Positions 53,331 through 61,654 of a stretch of DNA of 64,000 bases are shown piece after piece (position 1 is the stretch's first letter; each line of letters starts with the position of its first letter). The notes beneath the pieces are model-generated. The model did not search any database. It worked only from the letters and a program-made list of their open reading frames with translations, and was not told the origin of the DNA. Origin of the DNA: JALYXI01 sp963795835 (GTDB lineage: Bacteria > Acidobacteriota > Terriglobia > Bryobacterales > Bryobacteraceae); NCBI GenBank assembly GCA_963795835.1, contig CAWCJC010000005.1, positions 62,001-126,000 on the forward strand, read 5' to 3'. A program made the position numbers and the translations under genes.

Positions 53331-55490
53331 CTACTTCTTTTCTTTTTCGCCGGGCTTCTTGTCTTCCTTAGGCTTCTCTGGAGCGGGCGCGGGCTGGCGT
53401 CCGAAACCCCGATTCTCCGGAGCCGCGGCAGGCGCTGGACGTTCGACACGGGGTTCGGCCCGTGGCTCAACACGAGGCGCGGGACGGGTTTCGACACGGG
53501 GTGCGGGCGGAGTTGGCCGGTTTTCTTCCCGGGGAGCCGCTTGTTGCTGCTGGTTCCGTCCGAATCCACGATTTTCTGGAGCCGCGGCTGGCGCAGGACG
53601 TTCGACACGCGGTTCGGCCGGTGGCTCAACACGAGGCGCAGGCCGAGTTTCGACGCGGGGTGCGGGCGGAGTTGGCCGGTTTTCTTCCCGGGGAGCCGCT
53701 TGTTGCTGCTGGTTCCGTCCGAATCCACGATTCTCCGCTGGAGCGGGTTCCGGCCTTTGGGGCTGAGTTTGCGGCGGTGCTTGGGGAGCGACGGTTTGCG
53801 GCGGACGGCGCTCAAAGCGATCTTGTGGCCGATCCTGGGGACGAGTCATCTCGCGTGCTGGCTGTTGCGGCTGCGACGGCTGTTGCGGCGCCGCGGGAGG
53901 AGCTGTGCGAGGCGCAATCTGTGGCAAGGCTTGTGGTGTTGCGGGCTGAGGTGTATTCCGCCCAAATCCCTCATTCCGCGCATTCGCCGGCCGGAATGCC
54001 GGCTGTTGCGTCGCAGGCTGGTTCGCGCGGATTGAATTCAATTGCTCCGCTGCAAGAGGCCGTCCTCCATTATTCTGTAATGCCTGCTGACGCGCAGCAA
54101 ACGGAACTGGTGCTGCGGGGGGAGGAGTCCGCGCAACAACCTGGCGCGTGAACACGGCCTGTTGCGGTCTTGCCACGGTTCCGGCGGCAGCCCGCCCGAA
54201 TACGCTTTCCCGTTGCGGCGCATAGCCCGGGGTGAACCCAACCACTTGCGCGGAGCGGAACTGTTCAGCATTCATTTGTGTGGCCCGCTGCACGGGCCGG
54301 GCGGAGACAAAATCCTGCCGAGAAACCGCGGCGAAGGCTCCGGGGACGTTGCGATTCACGTAAACGTTGTTCACGGTCCGGTTCACAACGATGTTGTTGA
54401 TCGTCACGTTGTTGATCTCGCGCACGTTGGTGATATTCACCTGCCGTACGTAAGCCGGGGAGACATGGTAAGCGGGAGCATAAATCTCACGTGGACCCAG
54501 CGGGAACCAGCCCACGCCAATTCCTGAGCCGCCGAAGCCAACGGAAAGGGAAGCACCGCCCCCCACAAAAGCCACCAAAGCGGGCGCATAAACAGGCCGC
54601 GCGACTACCACCGGGCCCGGGCACCAGCCCCATCCCCCATCCACATAGGCCCAGCGGCCATAGTGGAAAGGCGCAAAACCCCACGGCGCCTCATCTACCC
54701 AAGTCCAGCCCCAGGGCTCGCGCCAAACCCAACGGCCTTCGTGATAGGGGGCCCAACCCGCTGCCACCCTCGGCCGCCAGATGGGCCCGTATTCACTTTG
54801 GGCCTGCCACGTACCGTACTGGCCCAAGTCCTCGTACCCCACCATGTTTTGCGAAACGAACTGGGGTGGCGGCACGGAGTTCTCGAAGCGATCGCGATCT
54901 GAAGCGAAATTGTCGAAGTCGTCCGGCGGATTCGCGTCCTGAATACTCTGCTGCTGCCCGTCGCCAGCGACGAATCCCGTCTGCCGCGCGTGTACGGGGA
55001 AACTAATGCCATTTGCGGTGATCTCCGCATCCCCTCCCCGTACCGTGACCATGGTTGAGTTGCGGTTCGGGTCCGTATCGATCCGGTACTCCCCAGACCT
55101 CAGCAATGTGATCGCACCGTTTGGCGTGTCGACCTCCCACACGTCCTGGTCCTCCAAAGCGCGCACCCGGATATTGATCGAACCTTCCGTCAGGCGAATC
55201 TGCACGGTTCTGTCATCCAGATTTAAGAAGCCGAAGTTCGTCTGGTGGGCAATGCGAATGAAATTTGGCCCGATTCCAACCTCAGCACTCGCATTCTGGT
55301 CGGCGTATAAGTGATCGCCGGTGGTGAGCGGATAATTCAGCGTAGCGGCCGTCCAATCGTCCACAGTTGCCGGCTGAAAGGAGACCGGTCCTCTCAGGTA
55401 ATTGAGCCGCGCAACACGCGAGGGCGGGTCTTGCGCAAAGACGCAGCCGGTAGCTACGAGTGTGAACCACGTCAAAGTTCCAAGTTTCAT
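53331..55490 (-). CDS. Secreted FecR-like/DUF6600-type protein with a repeat-rich disordered tail
   Basis: A 719-residue exported protein. The signal peptide (MKLGTLTWFTLVATGCVFAQ) gives either SPase I cleavage after VFA or, less likely, a lipobox at ATGC. Residues 25-190 form a FecR-like domain (LNYLRGPVSFQP, SAEVGIGPNFIRI, GSINIRVRALEDQDVWEVDTPNGAITLLRSGEYRI). A Trp/Gly-rich block (about 215-310; WRPRVAAGWAPYHEGRWVWREPWGWTWVDEAPWGFAPFHYGRW) is the DUF6600 signature. The last 300 residues are Pro/Gln/Arg/Ala-rich with two exact-length 53-residue repeats. GGAG lies seven bases before the ATG at 55490. Function unknown, likely envelope-associated. Confidence 0.82.
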   Translation of the reverse strand: MKLGTLTWFTLVATGCVFAQDPPSRVARLNYLRGPVSFQPATVDDWTAATLNYPLTTGDHLYADQNASAEVGIGPNFIRIAHQTNFGFLNLDDRTVQIRLTEGSINIRVRALEDQDVWEVDTPNGAITLLRSGEYRIDTDPNRNSTMVTVRGGDAEITANGISFPVHARQTGFVAGDGQQQSIQDANPPDDFDNFASDRDRFENSVPPPQFVSQNMVGYEDLGQYGTWQAQSEYGPIWRPRVAAGWAPYHEGRWVWREPWGWTWVDEAPWGFAPFHYGRWAYVDGGWGWCPGPVVVARPVYAPALVAFVGGGASLSVGFGGSGIGVGWFPLGPREIYAPAYHVSPAYVRQVNITNVREINNVTINNIVVNRTVNNVYVNRNVPGAFAAVSRQDFVSARPVQRATQMNAEQFRSAQVVGFTPGYAPQRESVFGRAAAGTVARPQQAVFTRQVVARTPPPAAPVPFAARQQALQNNGGRPLAAEQLNSIRANQPATQQPAFRPANARNEGFGRNTPQPATPQALPQIAPRTAPPAAPQQPSQPQQPAREMTRPQDRPQDRFERRPPQTVAPQAPPQTQPQRPEPAPAENRGFGRNQQQQAAPREENRPTPPAPRVETRPAPRVEPPAEPRVERPAPAAAPENRGFGRNQQQQAAPREENRPTPPAPRVETRPAPRVEPRAEPRVERPAPAAAPENRGFGRQPAPAPEKPKEDKKPGEKEKK
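53403..53745. repeat. 159-bp direct tandem repeat within the FecR-like gene
   Basis: Two near-identical 159-bp units (53403-53561 and 53562-53720) plus part of a third encode the 53-residue block NRGFGRNQQQQAAPREENRP and onward. The unit length is an exact multiple of three, so copy-number change keeps the reading frame. Only a few substitutions separate the copies, suggesting recent duplication. Confidence 0.9.
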
Positions 55491-55595
55491 GGAAGTTCTC
55501 CAGTTGTCCCCTATGGATGCCAAACCCGGAAGCTAAGTTCCCGTTGCGCCGATTAAAACCACGTAACCACATTTCGGTCTCAGCCTAAAGATTTC

Positions 55596-55841
55596 GTGCG
55601 GCTCCGCCGAAAGAAGTCTGTGCGCTGCCCGACATGCCTCAGCTGGATTATTCGAAGAAGAAAGCGTAAATCCTGGAAAGATGCGCTCTTCAAGCTGGGC
55701 AGCAGATATCCCTATACCTGCGGAATGTGCCGCCGCACATTTTACGCTGCCGATCGCCGCCTTCCCGTACAGGTCATTCGTCCCGATGAAGCAGCGCTCG
55801 ATACCATTCGACTCGCTCGTTCCTGGGGCCTTATGGCGTAA
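55596..55841 (+). CDS. Small basic protein with two CxxC motifs (zinc-ribbon-like)
   Basis: An 81-residue protein with CPTC near residue 11 and CGMC near residue 42, the spacing of a zinc ribbon, separated by a very basic segment (IIRRRKRKSWKDALFKLG). The C-terminal part (VQVIRPDEAALDTIRLARSWGL) has no match I recognise. It starts at GTG and lies just upstream of the rplU promoter, divergent from the FecR-like gene. Its basic charge suggests nucleic-acid binding. Confidence that it is translated rests on the paired CxxC motifs. Confidence 0.55.
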   Translation: MRLRRKKSVRCPTCLSWIIRRRKRKSWKDALFKLGSRYPYTCGMCRRTFYAADRRLPVQVIRPDEAALDTIRLARSWGLMA

Positions 55842-55854
55842 AAAACTCGAGCTG

Positions 55855-55883
55855 TTGTGTCACTGTCTTAGTTCGGCTATACT
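55855..55883 (+). promoter_or_regulatory. Sigma70-type promoter for rplU-rpmA
   Basis: TTGTGT (55855-55860) and TATACT (55878-55883) are separated by 17 bp, close to the housekeeping consensus. The start of transcription would fall near 55890, giving a leader of about 55 bases before the rplU ATG with a short GGGC/GCCC hairpin. It lies outside any gene. Confidence 0.75.
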
Positions 55884-55946
55884 TGGGACTTACAGGTTGG
55901 GCTTGAGCGAACGTGTGCCCAGGCAGAGCCGCAAGGTCTATTTACC

Positions 55947-56258
55947 ATGCAAGCAATTATCGAAGCCGGTGGCAAGCAGTATCGTGTTCAACCGGGTGAT
56001 ACACTCCGCGTCGCGTCCATGGCTGGCGATGTGGGTTCAGAAGTGGAATTAGGGCGCGTTCTCGCCGTTTTCAAGGGTGAAGGCGATGTGGTTGCCGGCA
56101 CTCACGCCGGTTCGGCTAAGGTAAGAGCCACCATCTCTGCTAATGGCCGCGGCAAGAAGGTGATTGTGTTTAAGTTCAAGCGCAAAAAGCAGTACAAGCG
56201 CACACAAGGCCACCGTCAGGACTATACAGAAGTAAAAATCGGCGATATCGTAATCTAG
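55947..56258 (+). CDS. rplU: 50S ribosomal protein L21
   Basis: A 103-residue L21: QAIIEAGGKQYRVQPGDTLRV at the N-terminus, DVVAGTHAGSAKVRATISANGRGKKVIVFKFKRKKQYKRTQGHRQDYTEVKI at the C-terminus, with the basic RNA-binding KKQYKRTQGHRQ motif. AAGG lies about ten bases before the ATG. It is first in the conserved rplU-rpmA-obg order. Confidence 0.98.
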   Translation: MQAIIEAGGKQYRVQPGDTLRVASMAGDVGSEVELGRVLAVFKGEGDVVAGTHAGSAKVRATISANGRGKKVIVFKFKRKKQYKRTQGHRQDYTEVKIGDIVI

Positions 56259-56276
56259 CCGCGTCAAGGATCAGAA

Positions 56277-56537
56277 ATGGCACATAAAAAAGGATTAGGC
56301 AGTTCCAAAAACGGGCGCGATTCCAACGCTCAGCGCCTCGGGGTGAAAGTATTCGGGGGCCAGCTGGTTCCCGGCGGTTCGATCATCGTTCGCCAGCGGG
56401 GCACAAAGTTAAAGCCTGGTTTAAACGTCGGGCTGGGCAAAGACGACACCTTGTTCGCCAAGATCACGGGCGTGGTTGGCTTTCGTGACCGGGGACGCAT
56501 GGGCCGTTTTGTGGAAGTAAAAGAGCCCGTAGTTTAG
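56277..56537 (+). CDS. rpmA: 50S ribosomal protein L27
   Basis: An 86-residue L27 with the invariant N-terminus AHKKGLGSSKNGRDSNAQRLGVKVFGGQ, the part that reaches toward the peptidyl-transferase centre, and GSIIVRQRGTKLKPGLNVGLGKDDTLFA. An AAGGA ribosome-binding site lies six bases before the ATG. It has no cleavable leader of the kind seen in Firmicutes. A terminator-like hairpin follows before obg. Confidence 0.98.
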   Translation: MAHKKGLGSSKNGRDSNAQRLGVKVFGGQLVPGGSIIVRQRGTKLKPGLNVGLGKDDTLFAKITGVVGFRDRGRMGRFVEVKEPVV

Positions 56538-56560
56538 TTTTCTAAACCAAGCAGGAGTCG

Positions 56561-56605
56561 AACCGCTGGTATCTGCGCTAACGCAGGCCAGCGGTTTTTG
56601 TTTTT
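56561..56605 (+). terminator. Terminator-like hairpin directly abutting the obg start codon
   Basis: AACCGCTGG (56561-56569) pairs with CCAGCGGTT (56588-56596), and an inner stem CTGCG/CGCAG (56573-56577 with 56582-56586) closes a CTAA loop. TTTTTGTTTTT (56595-56605) follows, and the obg ATG starts at the next base. It has all the marks of an intrinsic terminator but leaves no room for an obg ribosome-binding site. Confidence 0.88.
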
Positions 56606-57613
56606 ATGTTCATAGATGAAGTAAAGATCCTTGTTAAAGCTGGTGATGGCGGCAACGGCTGCCTGGCCTTTCGACGGGAGAAGTACGTTCCGCGAGGTGG
56701 GCCTTCAGGCGGAGACGGCGGCCGTGGAGGCGATATCACCATGGTCTCCAGCAAGGACGAAAACACTCTCCTCCGCTTTCGATTCAACCCGGAACACAAG
56801 GCGCAACGCGGCCGGCACGGCGAAGGCAGCGATTGCCGGGGTCTGGACGGAAAATCCATCGAACTCAGTGTTCCGATTGGAACCGTGGTCTACGACGACA
56901 CTACCGGCGAACAGCTTTTCGACTTCACCGAAGCCGGACAGGTATTTCGAGCCGCTAAAGGGGGCCGCGGCGGAAGAGGCAATGCCCGCTTTGTGAGTTC
57001 CACCCATCAAGCGCCGACCGAACACGAAGACGGCAAGCCGGGTGAAGAGAAGCATCTTCGCCTCGAGCTGAAACTGCTTGCCGATGTGGGCCTGGTTGGA
57101 TTTCCGAATGCCGGTAAAAGCACGCTGATTTCACGTATCTCCGCGGCGCGTCCCAAGATCGCCGATTATCCTTTTACCACCCTGGAACCGAATTTGGGTG
57201 TTGTGCAAATGCCGGACTACCGGTCGTATGTGGTCGCCGATATTCCCGGTATTATCGAAGGCGCCCACATGGGGCACGGTCTGGGTATTCAGTTCCTGCG
57301 GCACATCGAGCGCACGTCCCTGCTCATCCACCTTGTGGATATGTCAGAGACAGGCCGCGACCCCCTTCACGATTTCGAAGTTCTGATGTCCGAACTGAAA
57401 AGCTTCAGTGAAGATTTATCGCAAAAGCCCATGTTTGTCGCGGCAAGCAAGATGGATTCCCTCCAGGATCCGGAAAAGGCCGCGGCGCTCAAAGCGCTTG
57501 CCGAAGCCCGGAATTTGCCGTACTTCGAGATTTCCAGCGCTACCGGTGCAGGGATCGAGCGCCTTAAGTTCGCCATGGCGGAAGCTGTCCTTGCGGTCAG
57601 TTCGGTATCCTGA
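56606..57613 (+). CDS. obg: Obg family GTPase (ObgE/CgtA)
   Basis: A 335-residue essential GTPase in ribosome assembly. The glycine-rich Obg domain spans 1-158 (MFIDEVKILVKAGDGGNGCLAFRREKYVPRGGPSGGDGGRGGDI). The G domain has G1 GFPNAGKSTL, switch II VADIPGIIEGAHMGHGLG, G4 AASKMDS (Ser for the usual Asn) and G5 ISSATGAG. It lacks the optional C-terminal OCT domain. The ATG follows directly on the terminator T-run and has no ribosome-binding site, so expression may depend on read-through. Confidence 0.97.
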   Translation: MFIDEVKILVKAGDGGNGCLAFRREKYVPRGGPSGGDGGRGGDITMVSSKDENTLLRFRFNPEHKAQRGRHGEGSDCRGLDGKSIELSVPIGTVVYDDTTGEQLFDFTEAGQVFRAAKGGRGGRGNARFVSSTHQAPTEHEDGKPGEEKHLRLELKLLADVGLVGFPNAGKSTLISRISAARPKIADYPFTTLEPNLGVVQMPDYRSYVVADIPGIIEGAHMGHGLGIQFLRHIERTSLLIHLVDMSETGRDPLHDFEVLMSELKSFSEDLSQKPMFVAASKMDSLQDPEKAAALKALAEARNLPYFEISSATGAGIERLKFAMAEAVLAVSSVS

Positions 57614-57623
57614 AAGGGTACAA

Positions 57624-58793
57624 ATGCACATACGGAAACAGCGGTTACTGACACCAGGCCCAACGCCTCTCTATCCGCCGGCCCTTCACGCCATGATGGC
57701 GTCCGATATACACCACCGGACGCAGGAATTTCGCAGCGTTTACAAGTCGGCTCTCCAAGGAATGAAGGAAGTGCTCGCCACCTCGTCGGACGTGCTTTGC
57801 TTTGCGGCATCCGGCACCGGCGCGATGGATGCTTCGGTATCGAACCTGTTTTCGAAGGGTGACAAAGTAATCATCTGTTCCGCCGGAAAATTCGGGGAGC
57901 GGTGGATTGAGATCGCGAAGGCCTACGGGCTGGAGGCAGTGGTCCTCAAGGAAGAATATGGTCAGGTGGTATCTCCGGAGCGCGTGCGCGAGGCTTTCGC
58001 GAACCAACCGGACACGAAAGGGGTTTTCGTCACAGCGTCAGAAACATCCACCGGCGCGCAGCACGACGTGCGCGCAATGGGTGAGTTCATTCGGGGTACC
58101 GACGCGATCCTGATCGTCGATGCAATTACCGCGATGGGAACCATGCCGCTCGATATCGATGGGTGGGGGCTGGATGTCGTCGTAGGAGGGTCTCAAAAGG
58201 CGTTCATGATTCCTCCGGGCCTGGCGTTCCTTGCGGTGAGCCAGAAAGCGTGGAAATTCACTGAAACGGCGACGTTGCCGCACTTTTATTTCGACCTCAA
58301 AAAAGAGAAAAAGAACGGCGACTTGGGCGAATCCAGTTGGACCCCCGCGACTTCGCTGATTCTGGCGCTCGATGAAGCCCTTAAGTATATCCGCGGTCTT
58401 GGGATGCCGAAGCTGATTGAGAATGCCCAGTTGCTTGCACAGGCGACACGGGCGGCGGCGCAGGCGATCGGTCTTGAGGTGTTCGCATCGCAGCCCGGCA
58501 GCTCGGTCACTGCCCTGAGAGCGCCGGCAGGTATGGATTCCGGCATCATCGTCAAGGAATTCAAGTCCCGTTTTGGAGCCATCATCGCCAACGGCCAAGG
58601 CTCCATGCAGGGCCACATTTTTCGCATCGCGCACTTAGGGTATTTCGATTTTGCGGATCTCTTTGCCGTGATTGCTTCGCTTGAACTCATACTTCGCGCC
58701 AATGGTTATCCCGTGAAGTTCGGCTCGGGTGTGGCGGCGGTTCAGGAAGTTTACGCGCAAGCCGCGCTACCGAAGGCGGTAGCCGCTTCATGA
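57624..58793 (+). CDS. Class V aminotransferase (serine-pyruvate/alanine-glyoxylate type)
   Basis: A 389-residue PLP enzyme starting LLTPGPTPLYPPALHAMM, with HHRTQEFRSVYKSALQGMKEVL, FAASGTGAMDASVSNLFSKGDKVIIC, ILIVDAITAMGTMPLDIDGWGLDVVVGGSQKAFMIPPGLAFLAV (Schiff-base Lys in SQKAF) and HIFRIAHLGYF. AAAGGG lies five bases before the ATG at 57624. It ends with a four-base ATGA overlap with serA, suggesting it provides the phosphoserine aminotransferase step, as proposed for similar pairs in archaea and some bacteria. No serC or serB is nearby. Confidence 0.92.
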   Translation: MHIRKQRLLTPGPTPLYPPALHAMMASDIHHRTQEFRSVYKSALQGMKEVLATSSDVLCFAASGTGAMDASVSNLFSKGDKVIICSAGKFGERWIEIAKAYGLEAVVLKEEYGQVVSPERVREAFANQPDTKGVFVTASETSTGAQHDVRAMGEFIRGTDAILIVDAITAMGTMPLDIDGWGLDVVVGGSQKAFMIPPGLAFLAVSQKAWKFTETATLPHFYFDLKKEKKNGDLGESSWTPATSLILALDEALKYIRGLGMPKLIENAQLLAQATRAAAQAIGLEVFASQPGSSVTALRAPAGMDSGIIVKEFKSRFGAIIANGQGSMQGHIFRIAHLGYFDFADLFAVIASLELILRANGYPVKFGSGVAAVQEVYAQAALPKAVAAS

Positions 58794-60397
58794 ATGTTCT
58801 GGTCGCCGAACCGATGGCCCCAGCTGGTCTGGAGTTATTGAAAGCACAACAGGGTTGGAACATTATTGTTTCCAGCCCTAAAGAATACTCGCAACATCTG
58901 GCCGAAGCCGATGCTCTCGTGGTCCGCAGCGCGGTGCAGGTCACGCCTGAGGTTTTGCAAGCGGCCCCGAAGCTTAGGGTGATTGGGCGCGCGGGCGTCG
59001 GTGTGGACAACGTCGACCTTGAAGCTGCGACCGCCGCGGGTGTGCTTGTGATGAACACTCCCGGCGGCAATGCGGTGTCGGTCGCTGAACACACATTGGC
59101 GCTGATGCTATCCATGGCGCGCTCCATCCCCCAAGCTTCCGCATCCACGAAAGCGGGCAAGTGGGAGAAGAAGAAGTTCCTGGGCAGTGAGCTGCGAGGC
59201 AAGACACTGGGGATTGTAGGGCTGGGCAGTGTAGGGCGCGAGGTGGTCTCCCGAGCGCGGGCTTTCGGAATGCGGATTATCGCTTACGATCCGTTCGTCA
59301 CACCGCTGATTGCCTCCGACCTTGACGTGGCACTGGTTCCGCTGGACGAACTGTTCGCTTCGAGCGACTACATCACACTCCACGTCTCGCTTACAGCGGA
59401 TACCGAAAATCTGCTATCCGAAGCGGCCTTCGCGAAAATGAAGACTGGGGTGCGGATTGTGAATTGCGCCCGGGGCGAGTTGATTGACGACGCCGCGCTT
59501 AGTGCTGCGATTGCCAGCGGCAAGGTGGCCGGCGCTTCACTCGACGTGTTCACCGTCGAGCCGACTACGGCAGAGTACCCGCTTTTCGCGCTCTCCCAAA
59601 TTACGGCCACTCCGCACATCGGCGGTTCCACTGAGGAGGCCCAAGAGATTGTGGGCGTGCGTATTGCCGAGCAGATGGTTGAGTATCTGCGGCACGGCGT
59701 CGCCATTAACGCGGTCAATATGCCGGCATTGTCGCCAGAGCAGTACCGCGCGCTGGGGCCATACATCGAAATTACGGAGAAACTGGGCAATTTCGCGGCT
59801 CAGCTTGGGTTGGGTAACCCACGCGGCGTGAAGCTAACTTATTTCGGGCGAATCGCGACCATGAATACCAGCCTGCTGCGAAATGCGGGTTTGGCCGGCT
59901 TGGTTCGGAGGTCGGCCGGGGTGGCTTCGAAACGGGCCAATGTGGTGAACGCGATGCAGATAGCCTCAGAGCGCGGCTGGTCGGTCACGGAAACGCACGA
60001 CAAACATAGCGGACGTCAGGATTCCATTCGTTTGGAAGTGGAGACGGATCGGGGGCGGACCGTGGTGGAAGGTGCGTGGGTGGGTGAGCGTGCCCGGTTG
60101 CTGCACCTGGACGGAATCTATTGCGAGGCTCCGCTTTCGGGCCATCTGATTTGCATGAAGAATTTGGATGTTCCCGGTGTCATTGGACATGTCGGAAATG
60201 TACTGGGTCGGAATTCCATTAATATTGCGAATTTTTCTTTAGGGCGCAGGGAGGATCAGATCGATCCCGCGGCACCTCGGGAGGCTATCGCAGTCGTGTC
60301 CACGGATGCGGAAGTTTCCGAAAAAGTGCTCGCTGAATTGATGGAAAACCCGGCGATTGTATTGGCGCGGTCAGTAGAATTCGCGGCTGCCGATTAG
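58790..60397 (+). CDS. serA: D-3-phosphoglycerate dehydrogenase (long form with ACT domain)
   Basis: A 535-residue enzyme, the first step of serine synthesis. It has the NAD loop TLGIVGLGSVGREVVSRARAFGMRIIAYDP, the catalytic Arg in IVNCARGELIDDAAL and the His-Glu pair region TATPHIGGSTEEAQ. The central ASB domain and a C-terminal ACT domain (LICMKNLDVPGVIGHVGNVLGRNSINIANFSLGR) indicate feedback control by serine. It is translationally coupled to the aminotransferase. Confidence 0.97.
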   Translation: MNVLVAEPMAPAGLELLKAQQGWNIIVSSPKEYSQHLAEADALVVRSAVQVTPEVLQAAPKLRVIGRAGVGVDNVDLEAATAAGVLVMNTPGGNAVSVAEHTLALMLSMARSIPQASASTKAGKWEKKKFLGSELRGKTLGIVGLGSVGREVVSRARAFGMRIIAYDPFVTPLIASDLDVALVPLDELFASSDYITLHVSLTADTENLLSEAAFAKMKTGVRIVNCARGELIDDAALSAAIASGKVAGASLDVFTVEPTTAEYPLFALSQITATPHIGGSTEEAQEIVGVRIAEQMVEYLRHGVAINAVNMPALSPEQYRALGPYIEITEKLGNFAAQLGLGNPRGVKLTYFGRIATMNTSLLRNAGLAGLVRRSAGVASKRANVVNAMQIASERGWSVTETHDKHSGRQDSIRLEVETDRGRTVVEGAWVGERARLLHLDGIYCEAPLSGHLICMKNLDVPGVIGHVGNVLGRNSINIANFSLGRREDQIDPAAPREAIAVVSTDAEVSEKVLAELMENPAIVLARSVEFAAAD

Positions 60398-60408
60398 CCT
60401 TTATCTTG

Positions 60409-60439
60409 CTGCGTTAGTAGAATTAACTTGATAACGCAG
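60409..60439. terminator. Inverted repeat downstream of serA
   Basis: CTGCGTTA (60409-60416) and TAACGCAG (60432-60439) form a perfect 8-bp stem with a 15-base AT-rich loop, 11 bases after the serA stop. Only TTT follows, so it is a weak terminator candidate or an operator-like palindrome for the next gene. Confidence 0.35.
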
Positions 60440-60451
60440 TTTGAAATCGCG

Positions 60452-60772
60452 ATGACGGACAAAGATCCCCTGGGCACTCGCCCACCCAAGCCACCACTTC
60501 AGGGAGAACGGCGCCGCAAAGTTCCGGAAGTAAACGTTTATACCAGTCCGGTTCCAGAGTGGAAAACCGGCATGGTTACTTTGAAAGGGGAGGTCCAGAA
60601 AAGCAGCGGTGTTTCTTGTCCCAGGTGTGGCTCGTGCGACACGCGCCAATCTTTGACCCGCGGATTCGCCGATAGGCTCCTGTTCTTCTTCGATTACATC
60701 AATGCCCGATGCCGAAACTGCAATAACCGGTTCCGAGTCTGGCGTTCCTCCGGTGGAACCGACGAGTTTTGA
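60452..60772 (+). CDS. Small protein with a zinc ribbon
   Basis: A 106-residue protein. The C-terminal half has CPRCGSCDTRQSLTRGFADRLLFFFDYINARCRNCNNRF, a four-cysteine ribbon with one extra cysteine. The N-terminal half (DKDPLGTRPPKPPLQGERRRKVPEVN) is Pro/Arg-rich and probably disordered. The ATG at 60452 is chosen over a TTG at 60428. It resembles the 55596 protein only in having a ribbon and basic character. No function can be assigned. Confidence 0.7.
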   Translation: MTDKDPLGTRPPKPPLQGERRRKVPEVNVYTSPVPEWKTGMVTLKGEVQKSSGVSCPRCGSCDTRQSLTRGFADRLLFFFDYINARCRNCNNRFRVWRSSGGTDEF

Positions 60773-60812
60773 ATCGCGTTTAGCCCAGTTAGAGTAAGCT
60801 GAAAGACGGCTC

Positions 60813-61622
60813 GTGTCTTTTCGCTTTTTTATTCTAATTTTTTCTATTTGCAATGCGGTGGCGCAAATTGCGAACCCGTGGGAATCCTACCTGGCCAGCG
60901 GCGTCAGCTCGGCTGAACAAAAACGCTTTGCGGCGGCGGAGCAGTTTATGAATTTAGCTCTCCGCGAAGCAGAAAAGTTTGGCCCCGCGGATCCACGTCT
61001 TGCGTCCACTTTGAACACGCAAGGATTGGTGTTCATGGCTGAAAAGAAACCCGCTGAGGCGGAAGCCGTGTATCGCCGGGCGGCAGTCGTATTTGAAAAG
61101 CTTTATGGGCCCAAGAGTCTGGATCTCGCCAACGTAGGCCTCAATCTGGCCCGAGCATCGAATGCCATCGGAAAGAGTGAGGCCGCCTTGCCGCTATTGG
61201 CGCGCTCGAAAGAAACCTTCGAGGCTATCTTAGGCAAGCAGAGCTCAAAAATGAGCGAGGCTCTGTTTGAACAAGGCGAGGCCTACCGGCGCCTACACCG
61301 CTATGGAGAAGCGGAAGTGGTTCTGAAGCAGGCCGCCGACCTGCAGGAAGCGCAAGGCGGCATGGATAGCCCGCAACTCGCAAGCAGCTTGAATAGCCTG
61401 GCGCTTACTTACGCCGCCCAAGGCAAGTATGCGCAGGCTGAGCCAATGTTTAAGCTTTCTCTGAACATAAGGGAAGCGAAGTACGGCTTGAACCATGAAG
61501 ATGTGATGGCCAGCCTGGATAATTACGCGGCGATGCTGCGCGATGCGGGGCGATACAAAGATAGCCAACCGCTCACGATCTTGTCCGATGCGGTGCGGAA
61601 GGCTTTGCAGTCAAAGAAATAA
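60813..61622 (+). CDS. Secreted TPR-repeat protein (kinesin-light-chain type)
   Basis: A 269-residue protein with a short signal peptide (SFRFFILIFSICNAVAQ) and four or five 42-residue repeats of the TPR_12 type: QGLVFMAEKKPAEAEAVYRRAAVVFEKLYGP, QGEAYRRLHRYGEAEVVLKQAADLQEAQGG and LALTYAAQGKYAQAEPMFKLSLNIREAKYG. The start is GTG. Such proteins mediate protein contacts; no partner is evident. It is convergent with the Gfo/Idh gene. Confidence 0.88.
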   Translation: MSFRFFILIFSICNAVAQIANPWESYLASGVSSAEQKRFAAAEQFMNLALREAEKFGPADPRLASTLNTQGLVFMAEKKPAEAEAVYRRAAVVFEKLYGPKSLDLANVGLNLARASNAIGKSEAALPLLARSKETFEAILGKQSSKMSEALFEQGEAYRRLHRYGEAEVVLKQAADLQEAQGGMDSPQLASSLNSLALTYAAQGKYAQAEPMFKLSLNIREAKYGLNHEDVMASLDNYAAMLRDAGRYKDSQPLTILSDAVRKALQSKK

Positions 61623-61654
61623 AGGGAACATCACCCGCAACTTCTGCAATTCGT

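Noticed and set aside
53403..53745. CRISPR-like or mobile repeat
   Set aside because: The 159-bp units are directly adjacent with no spacers, lie in frame inside one gene and encode a protein repeat.
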